The notes under the pieces were generated by a model, which worked only from the letters and a program-made list of their open reading frames with translations, did not search any database and was not told the origin of the DNA. A program made the position numbers and the translations under genes. Below are positions 17,421-26,890 of a stretch of 28,641 nucleotides of DNA, one piece after another (position 1 is the stretch's first letter; every line of letters starts with the position of its first letter). Source of the DNA: Muribaculaceae bacterium (GTDB lineage Bacteria; Bacteroidota; Bacteroidia; Bacteroidales; Muribaculaceae). The stretch is taken from the NCBI GenBank assembly GCA_021443235.1, contig JABUUJ010000014.1:1-28641 (forward strand), given 5' to 3'.

Positions 17421-17453
17421 CGATAAATTTTCCAAAATACCCATTCCCTCACT

Positions 17454-17493
17454 CAAAAAAAGAGTGGACGCCCGGAATTGTGGGCGCCCACTC
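17454..17493 (-). terminator. Intrinsic terminator downstream of pfp
   Basis: A 12-bp stem with one mismatch pairs 17462-17473 with 17482-17493. In the minus direction it runs straight into a seven-T tract (A-run 17454-17460 on the plus strand). It closes the pfp transcript and separates it from dnaG. Confidence 0.85.
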
Positions 17494-17579
17494 GGCAAGC
17501 TGTTATTGGAAGTTAATATAATTGGGTGCCCATTGTCGTTGCGGGCTCCACTTTATCGATTTTACTTAGTTTCAGGGAT

Positions 17580-19232
17580 TTAGTCCTTGTTCTGCTCATA
17601 GAAAATGGTGCGGGTGGTCTGGTCGCACACCTCGGCGGGCCCAAAGTACTGGATGGGACCGGGATAGATATAGCAAGTGTTCAGAGCCCATTCCTCGCGA
17701 TGTGCGGCAAATGCCTTGAAGGGAGCACCGTCAAGCTCTACGAGCGCTTTCTTGATAACGGGCTTGAGCTCGCCGTGGCGACGCTCAATGTTCATCATCA
17801 TGGTGATGGGGATGCCACCGCAAATCCACTCTGAAGAAGGCTTGGTGAGATTGCGTACCGACGACATATAGCCTGTGCAGCCACAGTTGATGAGCTGGGC
17901 AGCGTTGAAGCCAAGTGCATAGCAATAGTCGGCATCAAAGTTAGAGGGCGCTGCGCAGCGGCCTTCGTAGCCAAAGAAATGGTGCAGCGGCGAGAACTTG
18001 CCGTTGTATTTCTTCTCCTCCTTGAGCTGTGCAAGGCGTTTGCCCACCATCTCGCTAAGCAGCTTCTCGGTCTCGATGAGCGATACTTGCACGTTGCCGT
18101 GGGGGTCACGGTCGAGTGTGAGCTGGCGTGCTACGCCCATGGGAAGCGATGCAAATGCCTCAGCGTTGGCGGGGCTAAGGTGACTCAGCACATAGTCGCG
18201 CTGAGCGGCTGCTTCCATAGCGGCAAACTCGGGATTGTGTGCCAGCATGTCGTTAAGCTCGGCGATAAGCGCCTTAATAGCGGGGATGAACTCGATAAGT
18301 CCTTCGGGAATAAGTACAATACCATAGTTATTGCCTTGCTCGGCACGAGCAACTACTACCTGTGCAACCTGGTCAACAACCTGATTGAGTGTGAGGTTCT
18401 TTGCCTCTACCTCTTCGCTGATGATGCACACGTTGGGCTGTGTTTGGAGTGCGCATTCAAGTGCGATGTGCGATGCCGAACGACCCATCAACTTGATGAA
18501 GTGCCAGTATTTTTTTGCCGAGTTGCAGTCGCGCATAATGTTGCCAATCACCTCGCTGTAAACCTTTGTAGCAGTGTCAAAGCCAAACGAAGTCTCAATC
18601 TGCTCGTTCTTGAGGTCTCCATCAATAGTCTTGGGGCATCCAATCACCTGAACGGGAACGTTCTTTGCCTTGTAATACTCGGCAAGAACACAGGCGTTAG
18701 TGTTAGAGTCGTCACCTCCAATGATTACCACAGCGCTGATGTTAAGCTTGGTGAGAATCTCAAGGCCCTTCTCAAATTGCTCAGGCTTCTCAAGCTTGGT
18801 GCGGCCCGAACCGATGATGTCAAAGCCGCCAGTGTTGCGATACTCGTCGATAATCTCGGCGGTAAGCTCCACATAGTTGTGGTCAACAAGGCCACCAGGA
18901 CCCATAAGGAAACCATAGAGGCGATTCTCCTTGTTGAGTGCCTTTACACCGTCAAAAAGACCACTGATAACATTGTGTCCACCAGGAGCTTGGCCGCCCG
19001 ACAGAATCACACCTACGTTAAACACCTTGTTCTCGGCTACTGCCTCGTCGGCCTTTACAAAAGTAAGCTCGGGAAGGCCATAGGTGTTGGGAAACAGTTT
19101 CTTAATCTCTTCTTGATCGGCCACCGACTGTGTGGCTGCGCCCATAACGGCCTTTACATTGCCCCACAATGCTGCGGGCAACTTGGGCTGATAAGCAGCG
19201 CGTTGCATTTGAAGTACGCTTTTTTGTGCCAT
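17580..19232 (-). CDS. pfp: PPi-dependent 6-phosphofructokinase
   Basis: 550 aa, the long PPi-PFK type. It phosphorylates fructose 6-phosphate reversibly with pyrophosphate, replacing ATP-PFK in glycolysis. The signature is clear: ILSGGQAPGGHN (77-87), GGDDSN (172-177) where the second Asp replaces the Gly of ATP enzymes, and PKTIDGD (200-206) where Lys replaces Gly; both changes mark PPi use. MGRSASHIALECALQ and a late YEGRCAAPSNFD segment fit substrate binding. It has its own -7 box and its own terminator, so it is probably monocistronic, although the M16 gene just upstream reads the same way. A large antisense frame on the other strand is a coding shadow. Confidence 0.95.
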   Translation of the reverse strand: MAQKSVLQMQRAAYQPKLPAALWGNVKAVMGAATQSVADQEEIKKLFPNTYGLPELTFVKADEAVAENKVFNVGVILSGGQAPGGHNVISGLFDGVKALNKENRLYGFLMGPGGLVDHNYVELTAEIIDEYRNTGGFDIIGSGRTKLEKPEQFEKGLEILTKLNISAVVIIGGDDSNTNACVLAEYYKAKNVPVQVIGCPKTIDGDLKNEQIETSFGFDTATKVYSEVIGNIMRDCNSAKKYWHFIKLMGRSASHIALECALQTQPNVCIISEEVEAKNLTLNQVVDQVAQVVVARAEQGNNYGIVLIPEGLIEFIPAIKALIAELNDMLAHNPEFAAMEAAAQRDYVLSHLSPANAEAFASLPMGVARQLTLDRDPHGNVQVSLIETEKLLSEMVGKRLAQLKEEKKYNGKFSPLHHFFGYEGRCAAPSNFDADYCYALGFNAAQLINCGCTGYMSSVRNLTKPSSEWICGGIPITMMMNIERRHGELKPVIKKALVELDGAPFKAFAAHREEWALNTCYIYPGPIQYFGPAEVCDQTTRTIFYEQNKD

Positions 19233-19305
19233 TGTTTTTTTAAAAATTTATCTAAAAAATTAATTTCCTTCCTATGTGAAATTGCGCTTTGCAGCATTCA
19301 ATTTG

Positions 19306-19313
19306 CAAAGTTA
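19306..19313 (-). promoter_or_regulatory. -7 promoter box of pfp
   Basis: The minus strand reads TAACTTTG, matching TAnnTTTG, 73 nt before the pfp ATG and just after the end of the M16 gene. No TTG is seen at the 20-nt spacing. Confidence 0.5.
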
Positions 19314-19350
19314 ATGCAATTCTTGTTTCTACGAAAATTTTATAAATATA

Positions 19351-20652
19351 TTATTTCATAATTTTTTCTAACTGGGCCTTATCGCCCGCAATGACAATGC
19401 GCAACTGCGACTCATCGAGGTAACGGCATGCCAGTTCTTTCAGGCGCTCGGGAGTGATGCTGTTGATCACCTTGAGTTGCTCGTTGTGATACTCAGGATA
19501 TATGCCGCTGCTAAAGGTCGACGCCACATAGCGCGCTATGTCGATGGGGGTGTCGTGAACCTTGGCGGCCGCACTGAGCATGTGCTGGCGCACTGTGCTC
19601 AGCTCATGCTCGGGGACCAACTCCTCACGCAGGCGTTGCATCTCGTGCTTCACCTCTTTGACGACGTTCCACGTGTGCTGGGTAGCGCACTCGCAGCCCA
19701 CGACAATTGATGCGTCGTAGGGGTTCGCTTGTAGCGCCGAGTATATGCCATAGGTATAGCCTTTTTCCTCTCGTATGTTCATCATTAGGCGGCTACCGAA
19801 ATAGCCCCCCCACAACTTGATGAGGAATCGCAAGGGCAGATAGTCCTCGTGAGTGCGCTTCACGGTCTCTATCTGCATCATGACAGCCGATTGCAGTGCG
19901 CCAGGCTTGTCAACTATCTCAAGCATTGTGCTTGTGGGATGTTTCTCCAATATAGGCTTGGGGGCGGCGGGGGTGTCGCATTCCCACTGCCCAATAGTGT
20001 TGTTGAGAACATCCATCACTTGCTCGTCAATGCGTCCTGCCACCACCACCGAGCAGCCTGCGGCAGTGAAATGCTGCTTGTGGAATGCGAGAAGGTCGTC
20101 GCGTGTGATTGCCATTATGTCCTCGGGGGTAGTGATGTGTCCCGACTTTGTGTCGGCACCAAAATAATGCTTGCGCATATTCATGTAGGCAATGTAGCTC
20201 ACGCGCTCTTGCATCATGCTTATGTTGCTGGATAGCTTGCGCTTAAACGTCTCTACCTCATCGCTGGGAAACGACGGGTGCATGATGCATTGTGTGAGCA
20301 GCGTCATTGTGTGCCTGAAGTTCTCGTTAAGCGACCTCATCGTAATCTCGGTGCAGTCCTCATAGCTGGCGGCCGATTTGCGAGCACCATAGAAATCAAA
20401 TTTCTCGGCCACTTCTCGCGACGGCATCGACTCGTTTCCCTCAGTAATCATCATCGAGGTGAGCGTCGCCAGAGCTGGCTTTTCCTCTTGCAACGAGCCA
20501 GCACTTAAGAATATTGACACATAGTTCATTTCGTCATCACCACCATCAATCACATAGCAGGGAATGCCGTTTTTCAACTTCACTGTATCGGGAAATTTCA
20601 GGCTAAGGTCGCCAAACGATGACAACGCTGGTGCAGTAGTGCGATCAATCAT
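19351..20652 (-). CDS. M16-family peptidase homologue lacking the zinc site
   Basis: 433 aa with two M16 halves (about 20-220 and 225-433). Where active M16 enzymes have HXXEH, this protein reads LATLTS (61-66) after AGSLQEEKP, so zinc binding is lost. The second half keeps the substrate-clamping segment YFGSRLMMNIREEKGYTYGI, with Arg and Tyr as in non-catalytic partners of M16B heterodimers. No catalytic partner is encoded in the window. There is no signal peptide, so the protein is probably cytosolic. Its start overlaps the kdsB stop by 8 nt, suggesting translational coupling. Function could be chaperone-like or as the regulatory half of a peptidase whose partner lies elsewhere (inference). 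Confidence 0.87.
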   Translation of the reverse strand: MIDRTTAPALSSFGDLSLKFPDTVKLKNGIPCYVIDGGDDEMNYVSIFLSAGSLQEEKPALATLTSMMITEGNESMPSREVAEKFDFYGARKSAASYEDCTEITMRSLNENFRHTMTLLTQCIMHPSFPSDEVETFKRKLSSNISMMQERVSYIAYMNMRKHYFGADTKSGHITTPEDIMAITRDDLLAFHKQHFTAAGCSVVVAGRIDEQVMDVLNNTIGQWECDTPAAPKPILEKHPTSTMLEIVDKPGALQSAVMMQIETVKRTHEDYLPLRFLIKLWGGYFGSRLMMNIREEKGYTYGIYSALQANPYDASIVVGCECATQHTWNVVKEVKHEMQRLREELVPEHELSTVRQHMLSAAAKVHDTPIDIARYVASTFSSGIYPEYHNEQLKVINSITPERLKELACRYLDESQLRIVIAGDKAQLEKIMK

Positions 20653-21421
20653 TATTTACGTTTTTTTTGGTTTCTAATATTTTCGCCGCACGCTCAAGGT
20701 CTTCGGGGGTGTCAATGCCCACGGTTTCAATGTCGCTCTCGGCGGTTTTGATAATAAATCCATTCTCAAGCCAGCGCAGTTGCTCAAGCGACTCGGCAAC
20801 CTCGAGTGGCGATTGTGGCAGGCGGGTGATGCGGTCAAGCACATCGGCACGATAGGCATACATGCCAATGTGGGTGTAGAACCTGTGCGACTCAGGCCAT
20901 TTGTTTTCTTCTATGTTGCGCAGATAGGGGATAACTGAGCGCGAGAAGTACACAGCATTCATCTTGCTGTCGACCACTACTTTGGGCGAGTTGGGGTTGA
21001 GCAGTTCGGTCACTGGGCGTGTGGGCGCAAAGGGGCGAATGAGCGTGGCTATATCGGTCGCAGCGTCGTCAAAGCACGACATGATGGCTTTGATTTGCCC
21101 GGGTTGTATAAATGGTTCGTCGCCTTGAATGTTGATTATCACGTCCTCTTCGCCTCCATTACTTAGGTAGGCTTCACGGCAACGGTCGGTGCCACTGCGA
21201 TGCTCGGTGCTGGTCATCACTGCCTTGCCGCCAAATGCTGCGACCGCTTGTGCAATGCGCTCATCGTCGGTTGCCACAACCACATTGTCGAGCACCAAGC
21301 TCACTTGACGGTAAACACGCTCTATCACTGTGATTCCTCCTAGCATTGCCAACGGCTTGCCAGGAAACCGCGTCGACGCATATCGTGCCGGTATAATGCC
21401 TATAAACTTCAATTCATTCAT
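20645..21421 (-). CDS. kdsB: 3-deoxy-manno-octulosonate cytidylyltransferase
   Basis: 258 aa, the normal size. It activates Kdo with CTP to give CMP-Kdo for lipid A/LPS core synthesis. The nucleotidyltransferase motifs are complete: IIPARYASTRFPGKPL (9-24), VVVATDDERI, TSTEHRSGTDRC, NIQGDEPFI and the C-terminal GIDTPEDLERA. The gene overlaps the following M16 gene by 8 nt and lies 47 nt after the large helicase gene, with no good promoter in that gap, so the three may be co-transcribed. Such a grouping is functionally odd and says nothing certain about the helicase. Confidence 0.96.
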   Translation of the reverse strand: MNELKFIGIIPARYASTRFPGKPLAMLGGITVIERVYRQVSLVLDNVVVATDDERIAQAVAAFGGKAVMTSTEHRSGTDRCREAYLSNGGEEDVIINIQGDEPFIQPGQIKAIMSCFDDAATDIATLIRPFAPTRPVTELLNPNSPKVVVDSKMNAVYFSRSVIPYLRNIEENKWPESHRFYTHIGMYAYRADVLDRITRLPQSPLEVAESLEQLRWLENGFIIKTAESDIETVGIDTPEDLERAAKILETKKNVNND

Positions 21422-21468
21422 ATATTACTAAAATTAATCAAAAAAATCATTAGTCTCAATGCTATGGG

Positions 21469-24400
21469 TTACTCCTTCATCCTCAACTTGCCATTAACTT
21501 CTTCTATGTGCCCTTCGGCTTTCAGTTGGTCTACGGCGCGGTTAAGTGAAGTTTCCACATTAGTGCCGCGACGTGTGTACCCCAGCTTCTTGGCAGCAAC
21601 GAGGGTGAGATTGGCTGTGTCGAGCGACAATTGCTCCTTGATGGCCTCTATCACTACGTTCTTGATTTCAACGAGCGGGATTTCGGTGATGTCGCGTCCC
21701 GAGCTGGCACGATATCCCTTAAATGCTTTGCTTGCCTCATCGGTCATCCACACCACTGGCCCGTTGGCGTCGTTTTCTATGTGGAAGATGCTCATGCACT
21801 GGGCGAGTTCGCGCTTAAATTTTTCGGTCACTCGAGTGACGCCTCTCAACGACGCAACACGCTTGCATACAAGTGGGTAAATAATGGGTTGCTCGGTCGA
21901 AACTATACTTGCCACCAGCGCACGGTCGCTCATGGCAATCGCTGCGGCTTGGCTGGTGTTATAGGTTTTGTAGGGTAGGGCGCAGCTCTTGACTTCCTCG
22001 ATTTGCTCCGACGAAATATCAAATCTCAATGGTTTTGCCTCTTCGCTAATCTCGGTAGGCTCTGATTTTAGGGTTTCAATGATGCGGTTGATGACGCGGT
22101 CGGAATTATTAAACCAGTCAACGCTCCACACTCGCATCACGCGCCAATTGAGGCTGCTCAGTACCGATTGCTGCACAATCTCGCGGTCGCGGGTAGTGAT
22201 GGTGTCGCGGTAACGCTCCCCGTCGAGCAGGATGCCCAGCACATACACGTCGGGCGATGTGGGCAGGCTCACTGCAACGTCAACCTTGAAGTGCGAGCGT
22301 CCCACCTCGGTGCGCACAACATATCCCTTGTTTCGCAACTCATTAGCAATGAGTTCGGCGATTGTGGTGTCGCTGGGCACTGTCTCGTCTTTAATCGACG
22401 CAAGCGACTGTGTCTCGGCATATTCCAGAAAGTGCTTCAGCCCTTCCACACCACGCGCTTTTGAGCGACGCAAGTCGATGTGCGACGATTTCAGTGTTGA
22501 GAACACTATCATTTCTTGGCGCGCACGGCTCACTGCCACGTTGAGGCGACGCTCGCCGCCCTGGTTGTTGAGCGGTCCAAAGTTCATCGACACTTTACCC
22601 TCCTTATTCGGGCCATAGCCCACCGAGAAAAGTATCACATCGCGCTCATCGCCTTGCACGTTCTCAAGATTCTTGACAAAGATGGGCTCATACATTTCAT
22701 CGGCAAAGCCGTGAAGCTCTTTGTCGTTCTCAAGACGGTCTTGCAGAATATCTTCTATCAGTGCTTGTTGCACAACGCTGAACGCTATCACACCGATGCT
22801 GTGCTTGCGCAGGTTCTCGTCGCGCAGACGACGTTCTATCTCATTGACAATGGCTTCGGCTTCGGCCTTGTTGCTGCGTTTTCCTCCCTTGTCGTAATAT
22901 CCGTCGATGGCAACGTAGCGCACCTTCGACTTCTGGTCGTCGGTCGATGGGAATGTAATGAGCGAGCCGTCGTAGTACTCATTGTTGGAGAACGCGATAA
23001 GGCTCTCGTGACGTGAGCGATAGTGCCAGTTTAGCTGCAGCGAAGGCATATCGAGTGTGCGACAGTCCTCAAGGATGCTCTCCATGTCGTCGTAGGCCGC
23101 CTCGTCCTCGTCAACGTTGGTCGATGCGAAGAAACTGGTGGGAGGCATCTGTTTGGGGTCGCCCACCACGATGAGCGCCTTGCCTCGGGCAATGGAGCCG
23201 ACTGCCTCGCTCGTAGGCATCTGCGACGCTTCGTCAAAGATTACAAGGTCAAATTTATTGGAGTCTAAGTTGATAAACTGTGCCACGCTCATGGGGCTCA
23301 TGAGCATACATGGGCACAGGCGAGGCATCAATGTGGGTATTGAGTCAAAGAGCTCGCGCAGGCTGGTTCCACGCCCCGAACCTATGATAAAGCGATTGAG
23401 AAGTCCTATTTCGCTGTAATTATTTGTCTCATCGGTAACACGTGGAATGCGTGCTGCGAGTCGGGCATAGAGTTCTTTCTGCGTGAGCACCTGGAACTCT
23501 TCCACAAGTTTCTTGTAGGTCTTGACACGCTCGTCAAAGAGCATGCCCTCAAACGATGCAAGCAGTGCGCTGCGGCTGCTCTTTTGCTGGGCTTTCCTCA
23601 TGAATAGCGCCTTGAAGAAGGCGTCACGTATGCCTTGGGACGTGTAGCTCCTGGTTTCCAGTGCGCGTGCCACGCATCCCATGCCGGCCGTTGCAAGTTC
23701 GTCGCAATAGCTGCACCAGTGCATCCAGTCGCGCATCTGCCCAGAGTTTTGTATCCATCGATTGAGGGTGTTGATTGAATGTTCGATGATTGATGCGCTC
23801 GCCACTTCGTCCTCGGGCAGTTCACGACCGAAATATTTGCGCTCAAGATCGCGCATTTTCTCTATCTGGCTATGCTTCTCGCTGTAGTCGAGTAGGGTAG
23901 AGGTGAGCTGGTCGATGTCGGCGGCAGTTACCAGCGGGTTATATTGGCGCATTTGAGCCACAAAGCTGCGCTTGGCAAAGAATCGCGGAATAAACCACTT
24001 GGCCTTAACTGCACGCCAGCTGTCATAGAGTTCGCGCGCATCGGCTTGTAACAACTCGGGGCGGTTGTCGCGCAACAACCGATTGCGCAAGGCCTTGGTG
24101 TCGGCAAGCGTGGAACGTTGCTGGTCGCATTGCGCGAGCAGTTGCGCGGCACTCGACATTTGCGAGATTGCGCTATCGGGCGATGTCACCATCGCAGTGT
24201 CAACTTTGAGTCCGTTAAGTGCGTGTTGCGATGGCTGCCCCACGAGCTTGAGAATTGTTTCAAGCTTGCTGTCAAGCATTTCCTCAAGTTGCTTAACGCC
24301 TTGTGTCGCCAACGTGTTGTCGAGAGTGGGATTGCTCACGAAGTCGTTGAGCGGCTGCGCTTCAATGGCCTCATAGCGCACGATGCAGTCATAGAGCGAC

Positions 24401-26766
24401 AGTTTGTCTTTCTCGTCAACTTCGTGAAGGGCGTGGAGATATTCAAGTAGCACCTTGCGCTCGGCAAATATTCGGCTTGCAGTATCGGCATATTCGCTGG
24501 GTGACTTTATGTGTGTCACCTTCAGCGCTTGGTCAAGTTGCTCAATGACATGGCGTTTGGTTACTTTGTTGGAGTGCAGCTCAAGGCAGAACGGGTCAAG
24601 CCCAATCTTGGCGAGTCGGTTCTGAACCACGCTAAGCGCCGCCATTTTCTCGGCCACAAAAAGCACTCGCTTTCCTTGATACAACGCATTGGCAATAAGG
24701 TTGGTGATAGTCTGCGACTTTCCTGTGCCCGGAGGACCATAGAGGATAAACGAGTTGCCCTTGCCTCCCTCAATCACTGCCGCCATCTGCGATGAATCGA
24801 CGGCGACGGGCAGTGCATATTGGTCGGGAGTTACATTTATGTCGGTGTCCTTCAGGTCACTTCCCATTTCTTGGGGCATCCACGTGAGGTGATTTTTGGT
24901 GAGACTGTCGATAATGGGATTAGCCTGCAACTCTTTACGGTGGTTGTGTATGTCGTTCCACATGAGGAACTTGCTGAACGAGAAGATGCCCAGCACGCAC
25001 TCTTCCTCCACGCTCCAGCGTTTCTGGTTGATGAGCGCGTCGCGCATGGCCGCAAATATCAGTTTCACATCCACACCATACTTGTCTTTGGGAAGTTGCT
25101 CAAGGCACTTGATCTCGACCTCGTAGTTCTGACGCAGAAACTCTATTAGCGTGATGTTCAGCACGATTTCCTCGTCGCGGGCACGAATGTGGTACAATCC
25201 TTTCTTGTAAACCATCTCCACGGGTAGCAGGAGTAGAGGCGCATATCGGGGAGTATCGCTCTGTGCTGTCTCATACCACTTTACCGTGCCTATAGCCAAA
25301 AACAGCGAGTTGGCACCGGTTTCCTCAATGGCATTGCGACCAGCGCGGTATATGCTCTTAAGCACGTCTTTGCTTTCGGCCTCGGTGAGGTAGGTGTGCA
25401 GACGATGATACCCTATGTCGGTTTTAATGAGTTCGTGCAATTGTTCATATTGTTGCGAACTGGCCATGTGTCCATATTCTCCTAAAGGGAAGGTCACGTC
25501 GGGCTTGTGATAGATGGCATATTCTTCGCCGTCTTGAAGGCGGTCCTCAAGGCGGTCGATGTCAAAAGATATGAGTTGCACCGCTTTCTTACGCAAGTAC
25601 ATGTTAAGCAGTGTGTTGCGCAGCGTGAAGTCGAGCAACTTGCGCTCCCATATATCAAACTTTGTCAATTCTTTGTTGCTCTCGCCCAGTTTCGACAAGT
25701 CAAAGCGGTTACACTCCTTTGGTGTATAGTGCTCGACATCGGCTTCGGCGGCTTCTTGGTCGATTATCCATGTGCCGTTGCTGTTGACGCGTGTGGGGAT
25801 GGGTAGATAACGCTCAAGGCGGCAGCGCTTTATGTCGATGAAGGTAATAAACTTCTCGCTCATTGGATTGCTCCTCACATAGTCAATTGCATCGTTGAGC
25901 GACGGATTTTCAGTCACCATCGTGCACTCCAACTCGAGCATCTCGCTGATGCCGTTGGCACACTTCGACTCAATGAATGAATAGTCGTCGCACAAGCTGC
26001 ACGGGTAACAGTCGTCGACGAGCCACACCGCAAGGCGCGCATGACCGTTGAGCCACACGATGCCGCTGTTAATCTCCACCGCCTCAAGTGCCGACGCCAA
26101 GAGCAAACTCAACTCAATGCAGTTGGCAAGTTTCTCTTGAAGCACTTGGTGAGGTAGCGTGATGCGCTGCCCCACTTGCTCGTAGCTTGCGGGCAAGCCG
26201 CGATAAATGAGTTTGCAGTGGTGCAAGGCCTTGTATATCGCTGCCACTTGATGGTAAACATCGGTGGGGTTGCCAGCCTGATAGCCTAAAAAAGAGGTGC
26301 TGCCGGTAGCGCTTTTGAGTATCTCGCTCGCAACTCTAATTACTTCGCTGATTGCGGGATGATTAGGCGTAACAAACGACGCCAATGTCTGCGGCTGGTT
26401 GCCGATACCGGTCCAGTGGTCATAGGGCATGAGCTCTATGTCATAGCTCTTCTCATAGACTTGTTCGCCGGCAGAGGTCACCACAATCTTGAACGTGGTG
26501 ATAATGCGCTCGCTCAGTTCAGCAAGTTTTTCGGCCAACGGTGCTACCTCAAAACCCGACAAACGCATCGGTTTGCCATTCGCAACCTCAGCAAGCGTCT
26601 GGCTGTAGGCTTTGATATACTCGCCTTCGCAACTTACCCGCACATCCTTCAGTGAATCTTCTCCTAAAACATTAATCTCAAGCGATTTGCACACTGGGAT
26701 GCGATTGTGGTGCAAGGCATAATTGGCAACTTTGATATAATCAATATTGATATCTACTCTACTCAT
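21469..26766 (-). CDS. DUF4011/SF1 helicase/Vsr-like nuclease/DUF3320 protein (Hhe-like)
   Basis: 1765 aa. An N-terminal region (1-350) includes a transglutaminase-like core with C216, H242 and Asp251/252 (KLANCIELSLLLASALEA, NGHARLAVWLVDD). DUF4011 follows with IWERKLLDFTLRNTLLNMYL (372 onward). The SF1 helicase has Walker A GPPGTGKS (677-684) and Walker B DEAS (1178-1181), a coiled insert between them, and later helicase motifs in LNWHYRSRHESLIAFSN and GGERRLNVAVSRARQE. A Vsr/MTES_1575-type endonuclease domain has Asp1496 (FKVDVAV) and Asp1515 (GILLDGERYR), ending WRVMRVWSVDWF. DUF3320 occupies the last 120 residues. This architecture is associated with single-gene anti-phage defence (Hhe type, from published defence screens). 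Own -7 box upstream; kdsB follows in the same direction. No mobile-element signs are seen. Confidence 0.88.
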   Translation of the reverse strand: MSRVDINIDYIKVANYALHHNRIPVCKSLEINVLGEDSLKDVRVSCEGEYIKAYSQTLAEVANGKPMRLSGFEVAPLAEKLAELSERIITTFKIVVTSAGEQVYEKSYDIELMPYDHWTGIGNQPQTLASFVTPNHPAISEVIRVASEILKSATGSTSFLGYQAGNPTDVYHQVAAIYKALHHCKLIYRGLPASYEQVGQRITLPHQVLQEKLANCIELSLLLASALEAVEINSGIVWLNGHARLAVWLVDDCYPCSLCDDYSFIESKCANGISEMLELECTMVTENPSLNDAIDYVRSNPMSEKFITFIDIKRCRLERYLPIPTRVNSNGTWIIDQEAAEADVEHYTPKECNRFDLSKLGESNKELTKFDIWERKLLDFTLRNTLLNMYLRKKAVQLISFDIDRLEDRLQDGEEYAIYHKPDVTFPLGEYGHMASSQQYEQLHELIKTDIGYHRLHTYLTEAESKDVLKSIYRAGRNAIEETGANSLFLAIGTVKWYETAQSDTPRYAPLLLLPVEMVYKKGLYHIRARDEEIVLNITLIEFLRQNYEVEIKCLEQLPKDKYGVDVKLIFAAMRDALINQKRWSVEEECVLGIFSFSKFLMWNDIHNHRKELQANPIIDSLTKNHLTWMPQEMGSDLKDTDINVTPDQYALPVAVDSSQMAAVIEGGKGNSFILYGPPGTGKSQTITNLIANALYQGKRVLFVAEKMAALSVVQNRLAKIGLDPFCLELHSNKVTKRHVIEQLDQALKVTHIKSPSEYADTASRIFAERKVLLEYLHALHEVDEKDKLSLYDCIVRYEAIEAQPLNDFVSNPTLDNTLATQGVKQLEEMLDSKLETILKLVGQPSQHALNGLKVDTAMVTSPDSAISQMSSAAQLLAQCDQQRSTLADTKALRNRLLRDNRPELLQADARELYDSWRAVKAKWFIPRFFAKRSFVAQMRQYNPLVTAADIDQLTSTLLDYSEKHSQIEKMRDLERKYFGRELPEDEVASASIIEHSINTLNRWIQNSGQMRDWMHWCSYCDELATAGMGCVARALETRSYTSQGIRDAFFKALFMRKAQQKSSRSALLASFEGMLFDERVKTYKKLVEEFQVLTQKELYARLAARIPRVTDETNNYSEIGLLNRFIIGSGRGTSLRELFDSIPTLMPRLCPCMLMSPMSVAQFINLDSNKFDLVIFDEASQMPTSEAVGSIARGKALIVVGDPKQMPPTSFFASTNVDEDEAAYDDMESILEDCRTLDMPSLQLNWHYRSRHESLIAFSNNEYYDGSLITFPSTDDQKSKVRYVAIDGYYDKGGKRSNKAEAEAIVNEIERRLRDENLRKHSIGVIAFSVVQQALIEDILQDRLENDKELHGFADEMYEPIFVKNLENVQGDERDVILFSVGYGPNKEGKVSMNFGPLNNQGGERRLNVAVSRARQEMIVFSTLKSSHIDLRRSKARGVEGLKHFLEYAETQSLASIKDETVPSDTTIAELIANELRNKGYVVRTEVGRSHFKVDVAVSLPTSPDVYVLGILLDGERYRDTITTRDREIVQQSVLSSLNWRVMRVWSVDWFNNSDRVINRIIETLKSEPTEISEEAKPLRFDISSEQIEEVKSCALPYKTYNTSQAAAIAMSDRALVASIVSTEQPIIYPLVCKRVASLRGVTRVTEKFKRELAQCMSIFHIENDANGPVVWMTDEASKAFKGYRASSGRDITEIPLVEIKNVVIEAIKEQLSLDTANLTLVAAKKLGYTRRGTNVETSLNRAVDQLKAEGHIEEVNGKLRMKE

Positions 26767-26791
26767 TCTTTAATATATTACTCTCAACCTA

Positions 26792-26799
26792 CAAAGATA
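26792..26799 (-). promoter_or_regulatory. -7 promoter box of the large helicase gene
   Basis: The minus strand reads TATCTTTG, matching TAnnTTTG, 25 nt before the ATG at 26766. No well-spaced -33 TTG is seen. Confidence 0.5.
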
Positions 26800-26832
26800 C
26801 GCAAAAAAACTCACAACACCCATTTTTCCTCC

Positions 26833-26866
26833 ACAAAAAAAGGCCTCGCCTTCACAGCAAGACCTT
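26833..26866 (-). terminator. Intrinsic terminator of the EEP-family gene
   Basis: In the minus-strand transcript 26857-26866 pairs with 26840-26849 over 10 bp, two of them G-U wobbles, around a 7-nt loop. The hairpin runs into a seven-T tract, so the end of the EEP-family gene is separated from the helicase promoter. Confidence 0.8.
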
Positions 26867-26890
26867 ATTACAACAATATCAGTTTCGGTT

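Noticed and set aside
17979..19361. 460-aa open frame on the plus strand
   Set aside because: It lies antisense to the well-supported pfp gene, has no family motif, and extends past the pfp start into AT-rich leader; it is a coding shadow.
21469..26766. Defence island or mobile element
   Set aside because: No integrase, transposase, tRNA, direct repeats or second defence gene was found; flanking genes are core functions.
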